Positions 45,736 through 54,701 of a stretch of 64,000 nucleotides of DNA are shown here, one piece after another. The position numbers were made by a program, and so were the translations under genes. The notes under the pieces were generated by a model. The model ran no database searches. It was not told where the DNA came from and worked only from the letters and a program-made list of their open reading frames with translations. Each line of letters begins with the position of its first letter. The stretch's first letter is position 1. Origin of the DNA: Pseudoruminococcus massiliensis (GTDB lineage Bacteria; Bacillota; Clostridia; Oscillospirales; Acutalibacteraceae); assembly GCF_900291955.1 (NCBI RefSeq), contig NZ_OLMR01000006.1:1-64000 (forward strand), given 5' to 3'.

Positions 45736-47574
45736 ATGTGTGGTATTGCAGGTTGGTTCGATAAAACTAATAATTTAAATAAGCATCAACATATTATCGA
45801 CAATATGAGTTTAAGCCTTGCTAATCGTGGCCCTGATGAAGACGGAATCTTTATGCGAAAAAATCTTTGTCTTATTCATAGACGACTTAGCATCATAGAT
45901 ATAGAAAGTGGCAAACAGCCTATGACAAAAGCCTATAAGGGAAAAATCTGTACTATCGTATATAATGGCGAAATCTACAATTCGCCCGAAATTATGAGCG
46001 AACTTCGCTCAAAAGGTTTCAGCTTTTTCGGTCATAGTGATACTGAAGTTGTACTCACTGCATATCTCTGTTGGGGAACTAAATGCGTAGAAAAGCTTAA
46101 TGGCATCTTTGCTTTTGCTATTTGGGACGATGATGAGCAAAGGCTTTTTCTTGCTCGTGACAGAATCGGTGTAAAACCACTTTTTTATTATGAATATAAA
46201 AACGGCTTGCTCTTTGCATCTGAAATAAAAACCTTGCTCAAAAATCCTATTGTTGAGCCAAAAATTGACGAACAGGGCTTATATGAAGTTTTTCTGCTTG
46301 GTCCTGCAAGAACATCAGGCTTTGGTGTTATAAAAAACATAAAAGAACTATTGCCAGGTGAATGTGCAACCTATAATGGAAAGGAAATTCGCAAGAAAAA
46401 ATATTTCACGCTAAGAGCCTATGAACATAGGGATAATGAAAAGCAAACCATTGAGCATATTCGTGAACTTATTACAGATTCTATTGAGCGACAGTTAGTA
46501 TCAGATGTTCCTCTCTGCACATTTCTTTCTGGTGGACTTGATTCAAGCATAATTTCCTATGTTGCATCAAATTATTATAGAAAAAATAAGCTTGACACTC
46601 TCACAACATATTCTGTTGACTACAAAGATAATGAAAAATATTTTCAGAAAAGTATATTTCAGCCGACACCTGACAGCGACTTTATAGATCTAATCTCTAC
46701 TGCAATAGGTTCTGAACACAGAAATGTTCTCATTGATAATTCTGAGCTTTTTAATGCACTTTATGCCTCAACTCTTGCAAGGGATTTGCCAGGTATGACC
46801 GATGTTGATTCCTCACTTCTACTTTTCTGTAAAGCAGTTAAAAAGGATTTCAAGGTCGCACTTTCTGGCGAATGTGCAGACGAGATTTTCGGTGGCTATC
46901 CTTGGTATCATAACAAAAATATATTATTTGAAGATACCTTTCCTTGGTCACGCTCACTCGATATAAGACATTCAATTCTCAAAAATGGCTTGCTTAAAAA
47001 TGGTGACGAATATGTTCGTGAAAGATACCTTGCCACCTGTCAAAGTGCTGAAAAGCTTGACGGCGAAAGCAAGCTTGATAGTCGTATGCGTGAGATGTTC
47101 AAACTAAATCTTGATTGGTTTATGCAGACACTTCTCGACCGCAAAGACCGAATGTCGATGTATTCAGGACTGGAAGTAAGAGTGCCATTCTGCGATTATC
47201 GAATAGTTGAATATGCTTATAATATGCCTTGGAAACTAAAAAGCCTTAATAACAGAGAGAAAGGTATTGTACGAAAAGCTTTTGAGGGTTTACTGCCCGA
47301 CGAAATAGTCTGGAGAAAGAAAAGCCCATATCCAAAAACGCACAATCCACTTTATTTCAAGCTTGCTGTTTCCACTGTAAGAAAGGTTCTTAACGATAAA
47401 AGTTCTCCACTTTACGATATTATAGATAAAAATACCGTAGAAAATATTATTGAAAATCCTGAAAGCATTACCTCTCCTTGGTATGGTCAGCTTATGAAAG
47501 CTCCACAGATTTTAAGCTATATTATTCAAACGGATTTTTGGCTAAGAACTAATAATATTCAGATAGAAATATAA
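45736..47574 (+). CDS. asnB: Asparagine synthetase (glutamine-hydrolysing)
   Basis: 612 residues. Starts MCGIAGWFD: Cys2 is the glutaminase nucleophile. RRLSIID, YNGEIYN, HSDTEVVL and DRIGVKPLFY complete the amidotransferase half. The synthetase half has the PP-loop LSGGLDSS (about 258-265), SGECADEIFGGYPWY and MLLDRKDRMSMYSGLEVRVPF-like residues. Makes asparagine from aspartate, ATP and glutamine. Start after AAAGGAG, about 50 bp after the modular repeat. Monocistronic. Confidence 0.93.
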   Translation: MCGIAGWFDKTNNLNKHQHIIDNMSLSLANRGPDEDGIFMRKNLCLIHRRLSIIDIESGKQPMTKAYKGKICTIVYNGEIYNSPEIMSELRSKGFSFFGHSDTEVVLTAYLCWGTKCVEKLNGIFAFAIWDDDEQRLFLARDRIGVKPLFYYEYKNGLLFASEIKTLLKNPIVEPKIDEQGLYEVFLLGPARTSGFGVIKNIKELLPGECATYNGKEIRKKKYFTLRAYEHRDNEKQTIEHIRELITDSIERQLVSDVPLCTFLSGGLDSSIISYVASNYYRKNKLDTLTTYSVDYKDNEKYFQKSIFQPTPDSDFIDLISTAIGSEHRNVLIDNSELFNALYASTLARDLPGMTDVDSSLLLFCKAVKKDFKVALSGECADEIFGGYPWYHNKNILFEDTFPWSRSLDIRHSILKNGLLKNGDEYVRERYLATCQSAEKLDGESKLDSRMREMFKLNLDWFMQTLLDRKDRMSMYSGLEVRVPFCDYRIVEYAYNMPWKLKSLNNREKGIVRKAFEGLLPDEIVWRKKSPYPKTHNPLYFKLAVSTVRKVLNDKSSPLYDIIDKNTVENIIENPESITSPWYGQLMKAPQILSYIIQTDFWLRTNNIQIEI

Positions 47575-47629
47575 AATTTTCACACTTTTTTCAATACAAA
47601 AAATTACTGTTTGAAAACTCTTTTATAAG

Positions 47630-47912
47630 TTACACTTTCTCATTTAAAAATAAATTTAGTATATTATTAAACTCCAAGACTAATTTGGCCATAGTAGATA
47701 TTTTATCTTTGCTCATAGCCTTAACTGTCCGTTCCTCTAATATTATAATTTAAGCTAAGCTCAAAAATTTCATTAGCACGCATAAATGAATTTGTATAAC
47801 TCATAGCTTGCCTTAGAAGCATATAACTATCATAAATCTGCTTCTGCGTACAAAAATCAAATTCACGCAAGGTATAAAGCACAAGCATTTCGTTATAGCT
47901 GATATTATACAT
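47630..47912 (-). pseudogene. MarR-family regulator with a frameshift and internal deletion
   Basis: From ATG 47912 (GGAG upstream) 63 codons encode the MarR N-terminus: YNEMLVLYTLREFDFCTQKQ, then IYDSYMLLRQAMSYTNSFMR, and stop. In another frame the DNA continues with KAMSKDKISTMAKLVLEFNN and ILNLFLNEKV, a MarR C-terminal dimer helix, to TAA at 47630. The wing region between them is missing. This is a decayed repressor; its target gene is not obvious. Confidence 0.6.
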
Positions 47913-48290
47913 TCAGAATATTCTCCTCTGTATTTTATCAACACTTGGTTAAGCTTATTAAGAAATTTTTATATTCGATTATCCATATATTATATCATCT
48001 TTTAAGCGAAAAGCCATAATCACATATGGAGTTATAGCTTTATTATAGATACGGTTTTTTATATAAGTCAATATTGCTTAAAAAATTTATTTTAAAAATG
48101 GTTTTAAATCACATAAAATTAATATTTTTATATTTATTCATCTCGAAAAACGTTTTTAAAAACAAAGTTTACCAGAAAACAGCCTTTTCTTACCACTTTA
48201 TAAATATTCGGATTTTTTATGATATAATTTAAGAAATAGTTTATGGGCTTTTGAGGCTTATTATCTATTGTATTAAACATCAGTTTCATT
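47913..48290. other. AT-rich gene-free stretch
   Basis: Between the marR remnant and the terminator at 48291 I see no supported gene or structured element, only AT-rich sequence. An open frame on the minus strand (48134-48334) has no ribosome site and biased composition, so I leave it out. Confidence 0.5.
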
Positions 48291-48337
48291 AAAAAATGTA
48301 TCGGACTGGAGTGCGGAAGTTCAGTTCGATACATTTT
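48291..48337 (-). terminator. Terminator of the recJ-relA-dtd-MBL operon
   Basis: AAAATGTATCGGACTG (48293-48308) pairs with CAGTTCGATACATTTT (48322-48337, one G-T pair). Six A precede it, giving a T run on the minus strand. Confidence 0.85.
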
Positions 48338-48363
48338 GTTTTTTGCTATTTAATTTTTAATCT

Positions 48364-48981
48364 TCACATACAAGGATTTGTTTTTCTCTCATGTTCAAGC
48401 ATGGTTGCAGGACCATGACCGCAATAAACTCTATAATTACCATCAAGATTTTTGAGTCTTTTCAATGATTGCAAAATATCATTATAGTTGCCAGTAGGAA
48501 AATCAGTCCTTCCCATAGAGCCAGTCATAAGAGTATCACCAGTAAAAAGTATATCATCAATCATATAGCAACAACTTCCAGATGTATGCCCCGGAGTGTA
48601 AAGAACCTTGATTTTATTTTCACCAAATGGAATTTCTTCCCCATCGCTTACGATAATATCTGCATTAAAAGGTTCAATCTTCAAGCCACCCATAAACGAA
48701 GAAAGATTTAATCCGGAATTATGCAGAAACTTTTCTTCACCCTTATAGATAACAATTTTTGCACCTGTTTTCTTACGAAGCTCATCTGCATAACCTATAT
48801 GGTCAAAATGTCCGTGAGTCAGCAAAATATACTTAATCTGTCCCTCGGCAAAATCATCTATTCTTTCACTGAGCTTCTGTGAGGGTGCGGCTGGGTCAAC
48901 TATAAGTCCTAAGCCACTATCATCAGTTAAAACATAACAATTTGTAGGCATAATGCCGACCGCAAAAGTTTCAACATTCAT
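48364..48981 (-). CDS. Metallo-beta-lactamase-fold hydrolase (glyoxalase II-like)
   Basis: 205 residues from ATG 48981, directly after AGGAGG (the frame is open further up but overlaps dtd). THGHFDHIG is the main metal motif, with VLYTPGHTSGSCCY, LFTGDTLM and VYCGHGPAT giving the other ligands. Members hydrolyse thioesters such as S-lactoylglutathione or related compounds; the substrate here is unknown. Last gene of the recJ-relA-dtd operon, with a terminator after it. Confidence 0.9.
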   Translation of the reverse strand: MNVETFAVGIMPTNCYVLTDDSGLGLIVDPAAPSQKLSERIDDFAEGQIKYILLTHGHFDHIGYADELRKKTGAKIVIYKGEEKFLHNSGLNLSSFMGGLKIEPFNADIIVSDGEEIPFGENKIKVLYTPGHTSGSCCYMIDDILFTGDTLMTGSMGRTDFPTGNYNDILQSLKRLKNLDGNYRVYCGHGPATMLEHERKTNPCM

Positions 48982-48994
48982 CAAAAAATCCTCC

Positions 48995-49453
48995 TTAATG
49001 CTTTGCAAGCTCTTTTGAATCGATGACAAGTGTTACAGGGCCATCGTTCAAAAGCTGTACTTTCATATCAGCACCAAAAACTCCTTGATCTACCCTTTTG
49101 ACACCATTTTCACGCAAACATTCGCAAAAATATTCATAAAGCGGATTTGCAATATCAGGCATAGCTGCATTTGTAAAGTTTGGCCGTCTGCCCTTTCTTG
49201 CGTCTGCACAAAGCGTAAAATTAGATATAACAAGTGCTGAACCATCAATATCCAAAAGTGAAAGATTCATTTTATCATTTTCATCTGTGAATATTCTAAG
49301 TCCTGCAATTTTTGCAGCAAGAGTTTTTGCCTCTGATTCATTGTCACCATTTTCTACTCCAAGAAGTATAAGAAATCCGCTCTCAATACTGCCCTTAACT
49401 TCGCCATCAACAGTGACAGAAGCATTGGCTACTCTCTGAATTACAGCTTTCAA
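48995..49453 (-). CDS. dtd: D-aminoacyl-tRNA deacylase
   Basis: 152 residues. [17 protein letters not shown] contains the family's Thr-rich catalytic pocket, with [19 protein letters not shown] at the N-terminus and the [11 protein letters not shown] end (Gly-cisPro equivalent). Clears D-amino acids and misloaded glycine from tRNA. Start is ATG 49453; next gene relA 24 bp upstream. Same order as in many Firmicutes. Confidence 0.93.
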   Translation of the reverse strand: MKAVIQRVANASVTVDGEVKGSIESGFLILLGVENGDNESEAKTLAAKIAGLRIFTDENDKMNLSLLDIDGSALVISNFTLCADARKGRRPNFTNAAMPDIANPLYEYFCECLRENGVKRVDQGVFGADMKVQLLNDGPVTLVIDSKELAKH

Positions 49454-49477
49454 TTATTTCACTCCAATATATTTTCT

Positions 49478-51862
49478 TTAAACTCTGCCAATAGATGAAA
49501 CACCTTTTATGGTATTAAGTCTTGATATTATGCTCTTTAAATGGTCTATGCTATTAATAGTTATAGTTACGTCTATAATTGCCATTCCGTCCTTAGCTTC
49601 TCTTGAAGAAAGACTATGAATAAATATATGTAAGCTTGAGAGATAACTTGCAACATCAGCAAGAAGTCCTGTTCTATCAACAGCAATAATTTGCAAAGTA
49701 GTCTGGAAGCTTTCTTTAACATCTCCTGCCCATCTTACTTTAACCCAACGCTGTGGTTCAGGTGCGTTTTTTATATCCTTTGGAACATTTGTACAAGACT
49801 TCTTATGTATAGAAACACCATAGCCTCTTGTGATAAAGCCGATAATATCATCACCCGGAAGTGGATTACAGCACTTTGAGAACTTCACAAGACAATCATC
49901 AATTCCGCTGACAATAACACCATTACTTACCTTCTTCTTGGCGACCTCTGTAATCTGAGGCATATCGGGTTTATCATGCTTTTCATAATGCTTTACATAT
50001 TCTTCCTTGATTCTTGGCATAATTCTCCAGAGCTGGATACCGCCATAACCAATGGAAGCATAGAAATCATCAAGGTTCTTGCAATTCTGACGCTTTATAA
50101 TTTCAAAGAGGAAGTGTTCAAGCTCTTCAGACGGAATATCAATGTTAAGTCTTCTAAATTCCGCATCAAGCTGTGCTTTACCTTCAATAATATTTTCTTC
50201 TCGTTTTTCCTTTTTAAACCAAGAACGAATCTTGCTCTTTGCCTCACTTGTGCGGACAATATTAAGCCAATCTCTCTTTGGACAGCCATTCTCCTTAGTA
50301 GTTATAATTTCTACTATTTCGCCATTTTGAACCTTATAATCAATTGGTACAATTCGCTTATCTACCTTTGCACCAATCATTCTGTTGCCAACCTCGGTAT
50401 GAATAGCATAAGCAACATCTATTACTGTTGCACCTGTTGGCAGGCTGATAATATCACCCTTTGGAGTAAATACAAAAACTTCTTCAGGAACTAAGTCCAT
50501 CTTAATTGTACGGACAATATCGGTAGCGTCATCATCACTCTGATTTTCAAGCATTTTGCGAATCCAGGCAAGTCTGTCATCAAGAGAATCATTCTTGCCA
50601 GAAATGCCAAGCTTATACTTCCAGTGTGCAGCTATACCATATTCAGCAGTATAGTGCATCTCCCATGTTCTAATCTGAATCTCAAACGGAATACCGTCCT
50701 TGCCAATAACTGTGGTATGCAATGACTGATACATATTTGGCTTAGGGGTAGAAATATAGTCCTTAAATCTATTAGGGAGCGGAGTAAATAAATCGTGAAC
50801 TACACCGAGAACATTATAGCAGTCGATAACAGTATCAACTATAACTCTAACAGCAAAAATATCATAAATTTGGTCCATATTTTTGCCCTTCATAAAGGTT
50901 TTACGGTATATTCCATGAATGCTCTTAACTCTACCCTCAATATAAACATTTGGAATATCAGGGTCAAGACGCTCGTGAAGCATCTTAATCGTATCTTGAA
51001 TAAACTGCTTTCTATCCTCTTTCTTGAGAGCAATAGCGTCCTCAATTTCACGATAGCCAACAGGGTCAAGGTAGCGTATGGATAAATCCTCCATTTCCTC
51101 CTTGATAGCACGAATACCAAGTCTATGTGCGATAGGAGCATAAACCTCCATATTTTCAAGAGCCTTATCACGCCTATGCTGTTCTTTCATACATTCGATT
51201 GTACGCATATTATGAAGTCTATCAGCAAGTTTGATGATAATAACACGAATATCCTTTGCCATAGCCATAAGCATTTTACGAATATTTTCTGCCTGCTGTA
51301 CTTCTCTTGAAGAATATGGAATTTTACCAAGCTTTGTAACGCCATCAATAAGTTCAGCTATTTCATTGCCAAACTCCTTACGGATTTCATCAAGAGTAAC
51401 AGGTGTATCCTCTACAACATCATGCAAAAGTGCAGCGGCAACAGATTCATTATCCATACCAAGCTGTACGAGAATATACGCAACAGAAACAGGGTGAAAA
51501 ATATAAGGTATACCAGAAGAGCGTCTTTGATGACCATGCTCTTTTAATGCAACACGATATGCCTTATTGATTAAATCCATATCATAAATATGGTCACTTT
51601 GATTGATAAGCTCTATAAGGTCATTGAAATCCTTATAAAACTCTAAATCCTTACTTACAATTCCGCAATTATCCTTTGTAATATCAGCAGGGGCCTCCTC
51701 TGCAATTATAGCAAGCTCAGATTCATCTTCGGAATTTTCCTTAGACTCAGGATCTGCATTTTGTTCAGAATTTTCCTCAGTCCTTGGTTCAGGTTTTTGT
51801 TCAGATTTACACTCGGGTTCATCAGCCTCAGCTTCTGTTAATGTCCTTTCCTTATCTTCCAT
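49478..51862 (-). CDS. relA: RelA/SpoT (p)ppGpp synthetase-hydrolase
   Basis: 794 residues from ATG 51862, ten bases after AAGGAG (a GTG at 51871 is too near it). Order of domains: acidic Glu/Ser/Pro-rich tail (1-60), HD hydrolase (HPVSVAYIL, AALLHDVVEDT), synthetase (IYDIFAVRVIVD, KPNMYQSLHTTVIG), TGS (FVFTPKGDIISLPTGATVID), zinc/CC region (FSKCCNPLPGDDIIGF) and ACT (LADVASYLSSLHI). HD and synthetase motifs are intact. The stringent-response enzyme. The start overlaps the recJ stop by 11 bases. Confidence 0.95.
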   Translation of the reverse strand: MEDKERTLTEAEADEPECKSEQKPEPRTEENSEQNADPESKENSEDESELAIIAEEAPADITKDNCGIVSKDLEFYKDFNDLIELINQSDHIYDMDLINKAYRVALKEHGHQRRSSGIPYIFHPVSVAYILVQLGMDNESVAAALLHDVVEDTPVTLDEIRKEFGNEIAELIDGVTKLGKIPYSSREVQQAENIRKMLMAMAKDIRVIIIKLADRLHNMRTIECMKEQHRRDKALENMEVYAPIAHRLGIRAIKEEMEDLSIRYLDPVGYREIEDAIALKKEDRKQFIQDTIKMLHERLDPDIPNVYIEGRVKSIHGIYRKTFMKGKNMDQIYDIFAVRVIVDTVIDCYNVLGVVHDLFTPLPNRFKDYISTPKPNMYQSLHTTVIGKDGIPFEIQIRTWEMHYTAEYGIAAHWKYKLGISGKNDSLDDRLAWIRKMLENQSDDDATDIVRTIKMDLVPEEVFVFTPKGDIISLPTGATVIDVAYAIHTEVGNRMIGAKVDKRIVPIDYKVQNGEIVEIITTKENGCPKRDWLNIVRTSEAKSKIRSWFKKEKREENIIEGKAQLDAEFRRLNIDIPSEELEHFLFEIIKRQNCKNLDDFYASIGYGGIQLWRIMPRIKEEYVKHYEKHDKPDMPQITEVAKKKVSNGVIVSGIDDCLVKFSKCCNPLPGDDIIGFITRGYGVSIHKKSCTNVPKDIKNAPEPQRWVKVRWAGDVKESFQTTLQIIAVDRTGLLADVASYLSSLHIFIHSLSSREAKDGMAIIDVTITINSIDHLKSIISRLNTIKGVSSIGRV

Positions 51863-53900
51863 AACCAGCACACTCCTTCAATTTTCTAAGCAGCTTAGAG
51901 GCATTTATGTCTACCTTACCGCTGACATCATTTATTTTTATATAATAAACTCCGCCATCAGAGTTCATTGTTGTGAGATATAATTCTTTCATAATATCAA
52001 GAATTAACAGCAGTTTAAAAAGGCTTATTTTCATATTAAGTCTGTGCATCAAAATTTCTGGTAAATAGGCATTATCCTTAGATGCTCTTATATATCTATA
52101 AACAACAGCAAATTCTTCTCTTGTAGGGATATTTTCTGCAAGAAATTGTTTATCAAGAGTTTCACCTCTAAGAAAAGCTTCATAGCTTCTCTGCTCAAGA
52201 AGTAAAGCCTTATTGTCATTTTCAGAAAGCTTTATTTCACGAGCAATAATTGAAACATTTTCCCTACCCATATAAACATTTTCATCAAGAGTAACAGCAA
52301 CATCTATTATATCGCCCTCTTTATAGTAAAACTCATTAAGAGTTGTAGAAAACTTCAATACACTTATTCTTGCTCGACCTCGACTTAATGAAAGTCTTAA
52401 ATGCTTTCCGCCACCCATCTCTGTGACTTTATCAAGCCTCATATCACAAAGTGCAAATACAGGTTTTGCGTTTCCAAAGCCAAAAGGTTCAAGTAAGGCA
52501 ATCTGCTTTGCCGCCGAAATTGAAACAGCCTCAGGCTTTAGCTTACATTCGATATTAACTGATGGAATTGCTTCTTCACAGGTCTTAGCATATTCGTTTA
52601 TTCTGCGTCTGAATTCAGAGATATTTTCTTTTTCTATGCTAAAGCCAACTGCCATTGGGTGACCACCATATTTAGTCAGCAAATCTCCACATTCAAAAAT
52701 AGCGTCACATAAAGAAAATCCTTTGATACTTCTACCCGAACCACGAGATTCTCCATTTTCGGTAGAAATTATTATAACTGGCTTTCCTATGCGTTCTGTC
52801 ATTCTCGCCGAGGCAATTCCTATAACTCCATGATGCCAATTTTCTCCATCAACTACAACAACTCTGTCAAGAAGATATTCAGGGTGTTCAGCAATAATCT
52901 TATCTATATCATCAGAAATATTTGTTTCTATATCCTTGCGTTGATTATTTTCCTCGCAAAGCTTTTCTGCAAGCCGTTCTGCTTCGTCTGGGTCTTCGGT
53001 AAGTAAAAGCTTTAATGCAGATTCTGCTGTACTCATTCTGCCTGCTGCATTTATTCTTGGTGCAACTGAAAACGCAACTGTTCCTGCGGAAAGCTTATCT
53101 ACATTTATACCAGCTTTTTCAAACAATGCCGATAAACCAATTCTTTCAGAAACTGCAAGAGAATTTAATCCGTATTTTATTATAATTCTATTTTCACCAT
53201 CAACAGGAACTAAGTCTGCAATTGTTCCTAAGGCGGCTAAATCTGAATAATTTTCAAGTGCTGTGAAGAAATCTCCACCCTCAAGAGCGGCAACGAGTTT
53301 AAGCGCTATCCCTGCTCCGCAATACATCTTGTAAGGCGAACCGCAATCCGCTCTATGTGGGTCTACTACGGCAATAGCTTTAGGAAGAACATCAAGTGGT
53401 CTGTGGTGGTCTGTTATGACGGTATCTATTTCAAGAGAATTTGCATAATCTACTTCATCAACGGCGGCTATACCATTATCAACAGTGATTATTAAGCTTA
53501 CCCCTTGATTTTTGAGCTTTGTTATTGCATTTTTATTAAGGCCATAGCCATCTCCCTCACGAGTAGGAATATAATACATTACATTAGCGAAAACAGATTC
53601 AAGATATGAAAAAAGAATGGCTGTCGCTGTAACACCATCACAATCGTAATCGCCATATACACATATCTTTTCATAAGAAACAACAGCTTTTCTTATTCTT
53701 TCACACGCAATATCCATATCCTTAATAAGCATAGGGTCGGAAAGTTCTGCATCATCAGAAAGAAAAACTCCTGTTTTTTCTACTGTATCAATTCCTCTTG
53801 AGGAAAGCAGCATTGCCAAAAACGGTGGAATACCGCTTTGTTTTGCAAGCTCTTTAGCCTTGAGCTTATCATTTTCTGTAATAATCCAATCTTTCATCAC
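51852..53900 (-). CDS. recJ: RecJ, single-strand DNA 5'-3' exonuclease
   Basis: 682 residues of the DHH family. YGDYDCDGVTATAILF (about 83-98), TVDNGIAAVDEV, TDHHRPLDV and VDPHRAD form the two-metal site; VDGENWHHGVIGIASARMTER and GGHPMAVGFSIEK belong to DHHA1. An OB-fold-like region follows, with a C-terminal domain of about 130 residues that is found in longer Firmicute RecJ. Functions in recombinational repair. First gene of the operon recJ-relA-dtd-MBL; the start has no obvious strong ribosome site (TGGCGGTGTAG). Confidence 0.93.
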   Translation of the reverse strand: MMKDWIITENDKLKAKELAKQSGIPPFLAMLLSSRGIDTVEKTGVFLSDDAELSDPMLIKDMDIACERIRKAVVSYEKICVYGDYDCDGVTATAILFSYLESVFANVMYYIPTREGDGYGLNKNAITKLKNQGVSLIITVDNGIAAVDEVDYANSLEIDTVITDHHRPLDVLPKAIAVVDPHRADCGSPYKMYCGAGIALKLVAALEGGDFFTALENYSDLAALGTIADLVPVDGENRIIIKYGLNSLAVSERIGLSALFEKAGINVDKLSAGTVAFSVAPRINAAGRMSTAESALKLLLTEDPDEAERLAEKLCEENNQRKDIETNISDDIDKIIAEHPEYLLDRVVVVDGENWHHGVIGIASARMTERIGKPVIIISTENGESRGSGRSIKGFSLCDAIFECGDLLTKYGGHPMAVGFSIEKENISEFRRRINEYAKTCEEAIPSVNIECKLKPEAVSISAAKQIALLEPFGFGNAKPVFALCDMRLDKVTEMGGGKHLRLSLSRGRARISVLKFSTTLNEFYYKEGDIIDVAVTLDENVYMGRENVSIIAREIKLSENDNKALLLEQRSYEAFLRGETLDKQFLAENIPTREEFAVVYRYIRASKDNAYLPEILMHRLNMKISLFKLLLILDIMKELYLTTMNSDGGVYYIKINDVSGKVDINASKLLRKLKECAGYGR

Positions 53901-54061
53901 TACACCGCCACAAAACTCTTTAAATATAAAATCCTTCTTAATTTTTTATAATACATAATTGTAGCATTTTTTTAGATATTTTTCAATATTTTTATATTGA
54001 AAAGAATACAACGGCAGTTATTTCCTACTTGTAAATGTAGAATTTTTAGGGGCAAGAAAAG

Positions 54062-54308
54062 TTAAGGGCGTTGCCCTTAAAACCCATGAGGGACTCCGTC
54101 CCTCAACCCTGCGAGCCTTTGAAAAGGCTCGAGCGAAACTTTTTTCTGTCTTAGGGAAAGTCGGTTAGCTAAACGGCAGTTCATTGGAAATTTCCTCGAC
54201 CGCGGCAACTTTCTTCCCACGCTCGCCACGAGCGAGGCAAAGCCGAGCGATTCCGCGTCTTGGCGGCGGTGGCTCGCCGCCTCGAGCGAAACTTTTATTT
54301 GTCTTTGG
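54062..54308. repeat. Intergenic modular repeat, copy 2 (order A-B-A'')
   Basis: Module A (54062-54155) has the same hairpins as at 45572: TTAAGGGCGTTGCCCTTAA, GGGACTCCGTCCC and GAGCCTTTGAAAAGGCTC. Module B (54168-54280) runs from CTAAACGGCAGTTCATTGG to GGTGGCTCGCCGC. A partial A'' (54281-54308) repeats CTCGAGCGAAACTTTTATTTGTC. The order relative to copy 1 is the reverse. The 505-bp stretch 53901-54405 has no gene besides this. Confidence 0.8.
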
Positions 54309-54405
54309 AAGGTTTGGTAATGCAAATAATCTTCCCTCTTTGTAGTGATTTTCAGACAGCCAAAAGCATAAACATATATAAGAACAAACTGCGGGGTGGC
54401 TTATT

Positions 54406-54687
54406 ATGAAAAAAAAGAAAAATGATAAATCTAAGCCTCGCTTATTTGGTGGGTTTGGACTTCCATATGGAATTGTCAAAAGTTCTGTACACATAGAAAT
54501 AAACAGTAATCGTGAGGCAATTATTGATGGAAGCAGTGGCATACTCGAATATAATGAATGTTGCATTAAAATTAGTACAGGCAAGATGATTGTTGCCTTT
54601 AAAGGGCGTGGTCTTTTTATTCGTTGTATGTCGGATTCATCTATGGTCATTGAAGGCTATATAAGCTCTGTTGAGTATGTTAGATAA
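54406..54687 (+). CDS. yqfC: Sporulation protein YqfC
   Basis: 93 residues of the YabP/YqfC family. A basic N-terminus (KKKKNDKSKPRL) leads to EAIIDGSSGILEYNECCIKI and VAFKGRGLFIRCMSDSSMVIEG, the short beta-rich repeat of the family. Expressed in the mother cell under sigma-E in Bacillus, exact role unknown. ATG 54406 follows GGGGTGG. The next gene, yqfD, is 14 bp on, as in the family. Confidence 0.9.
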   Translation: MKKKKNDKSKPRLFGGFGLPYGIVKSSVHIEINSNREAIIDGSSGILEYNECCIKISTGKMIVAFKGRGLFIRCMSDSSMVIEGYISSVEYVR

Positions 54688-54701
54688 AAGGGGAAATTTT
54701 C

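Noticed and set aside
48134-48334. A 66-codon frame on the minus strand
   Set aside because: No ribosome site, and it overlaps a terminator hairpin. The composition is that of AT-rich spacer.
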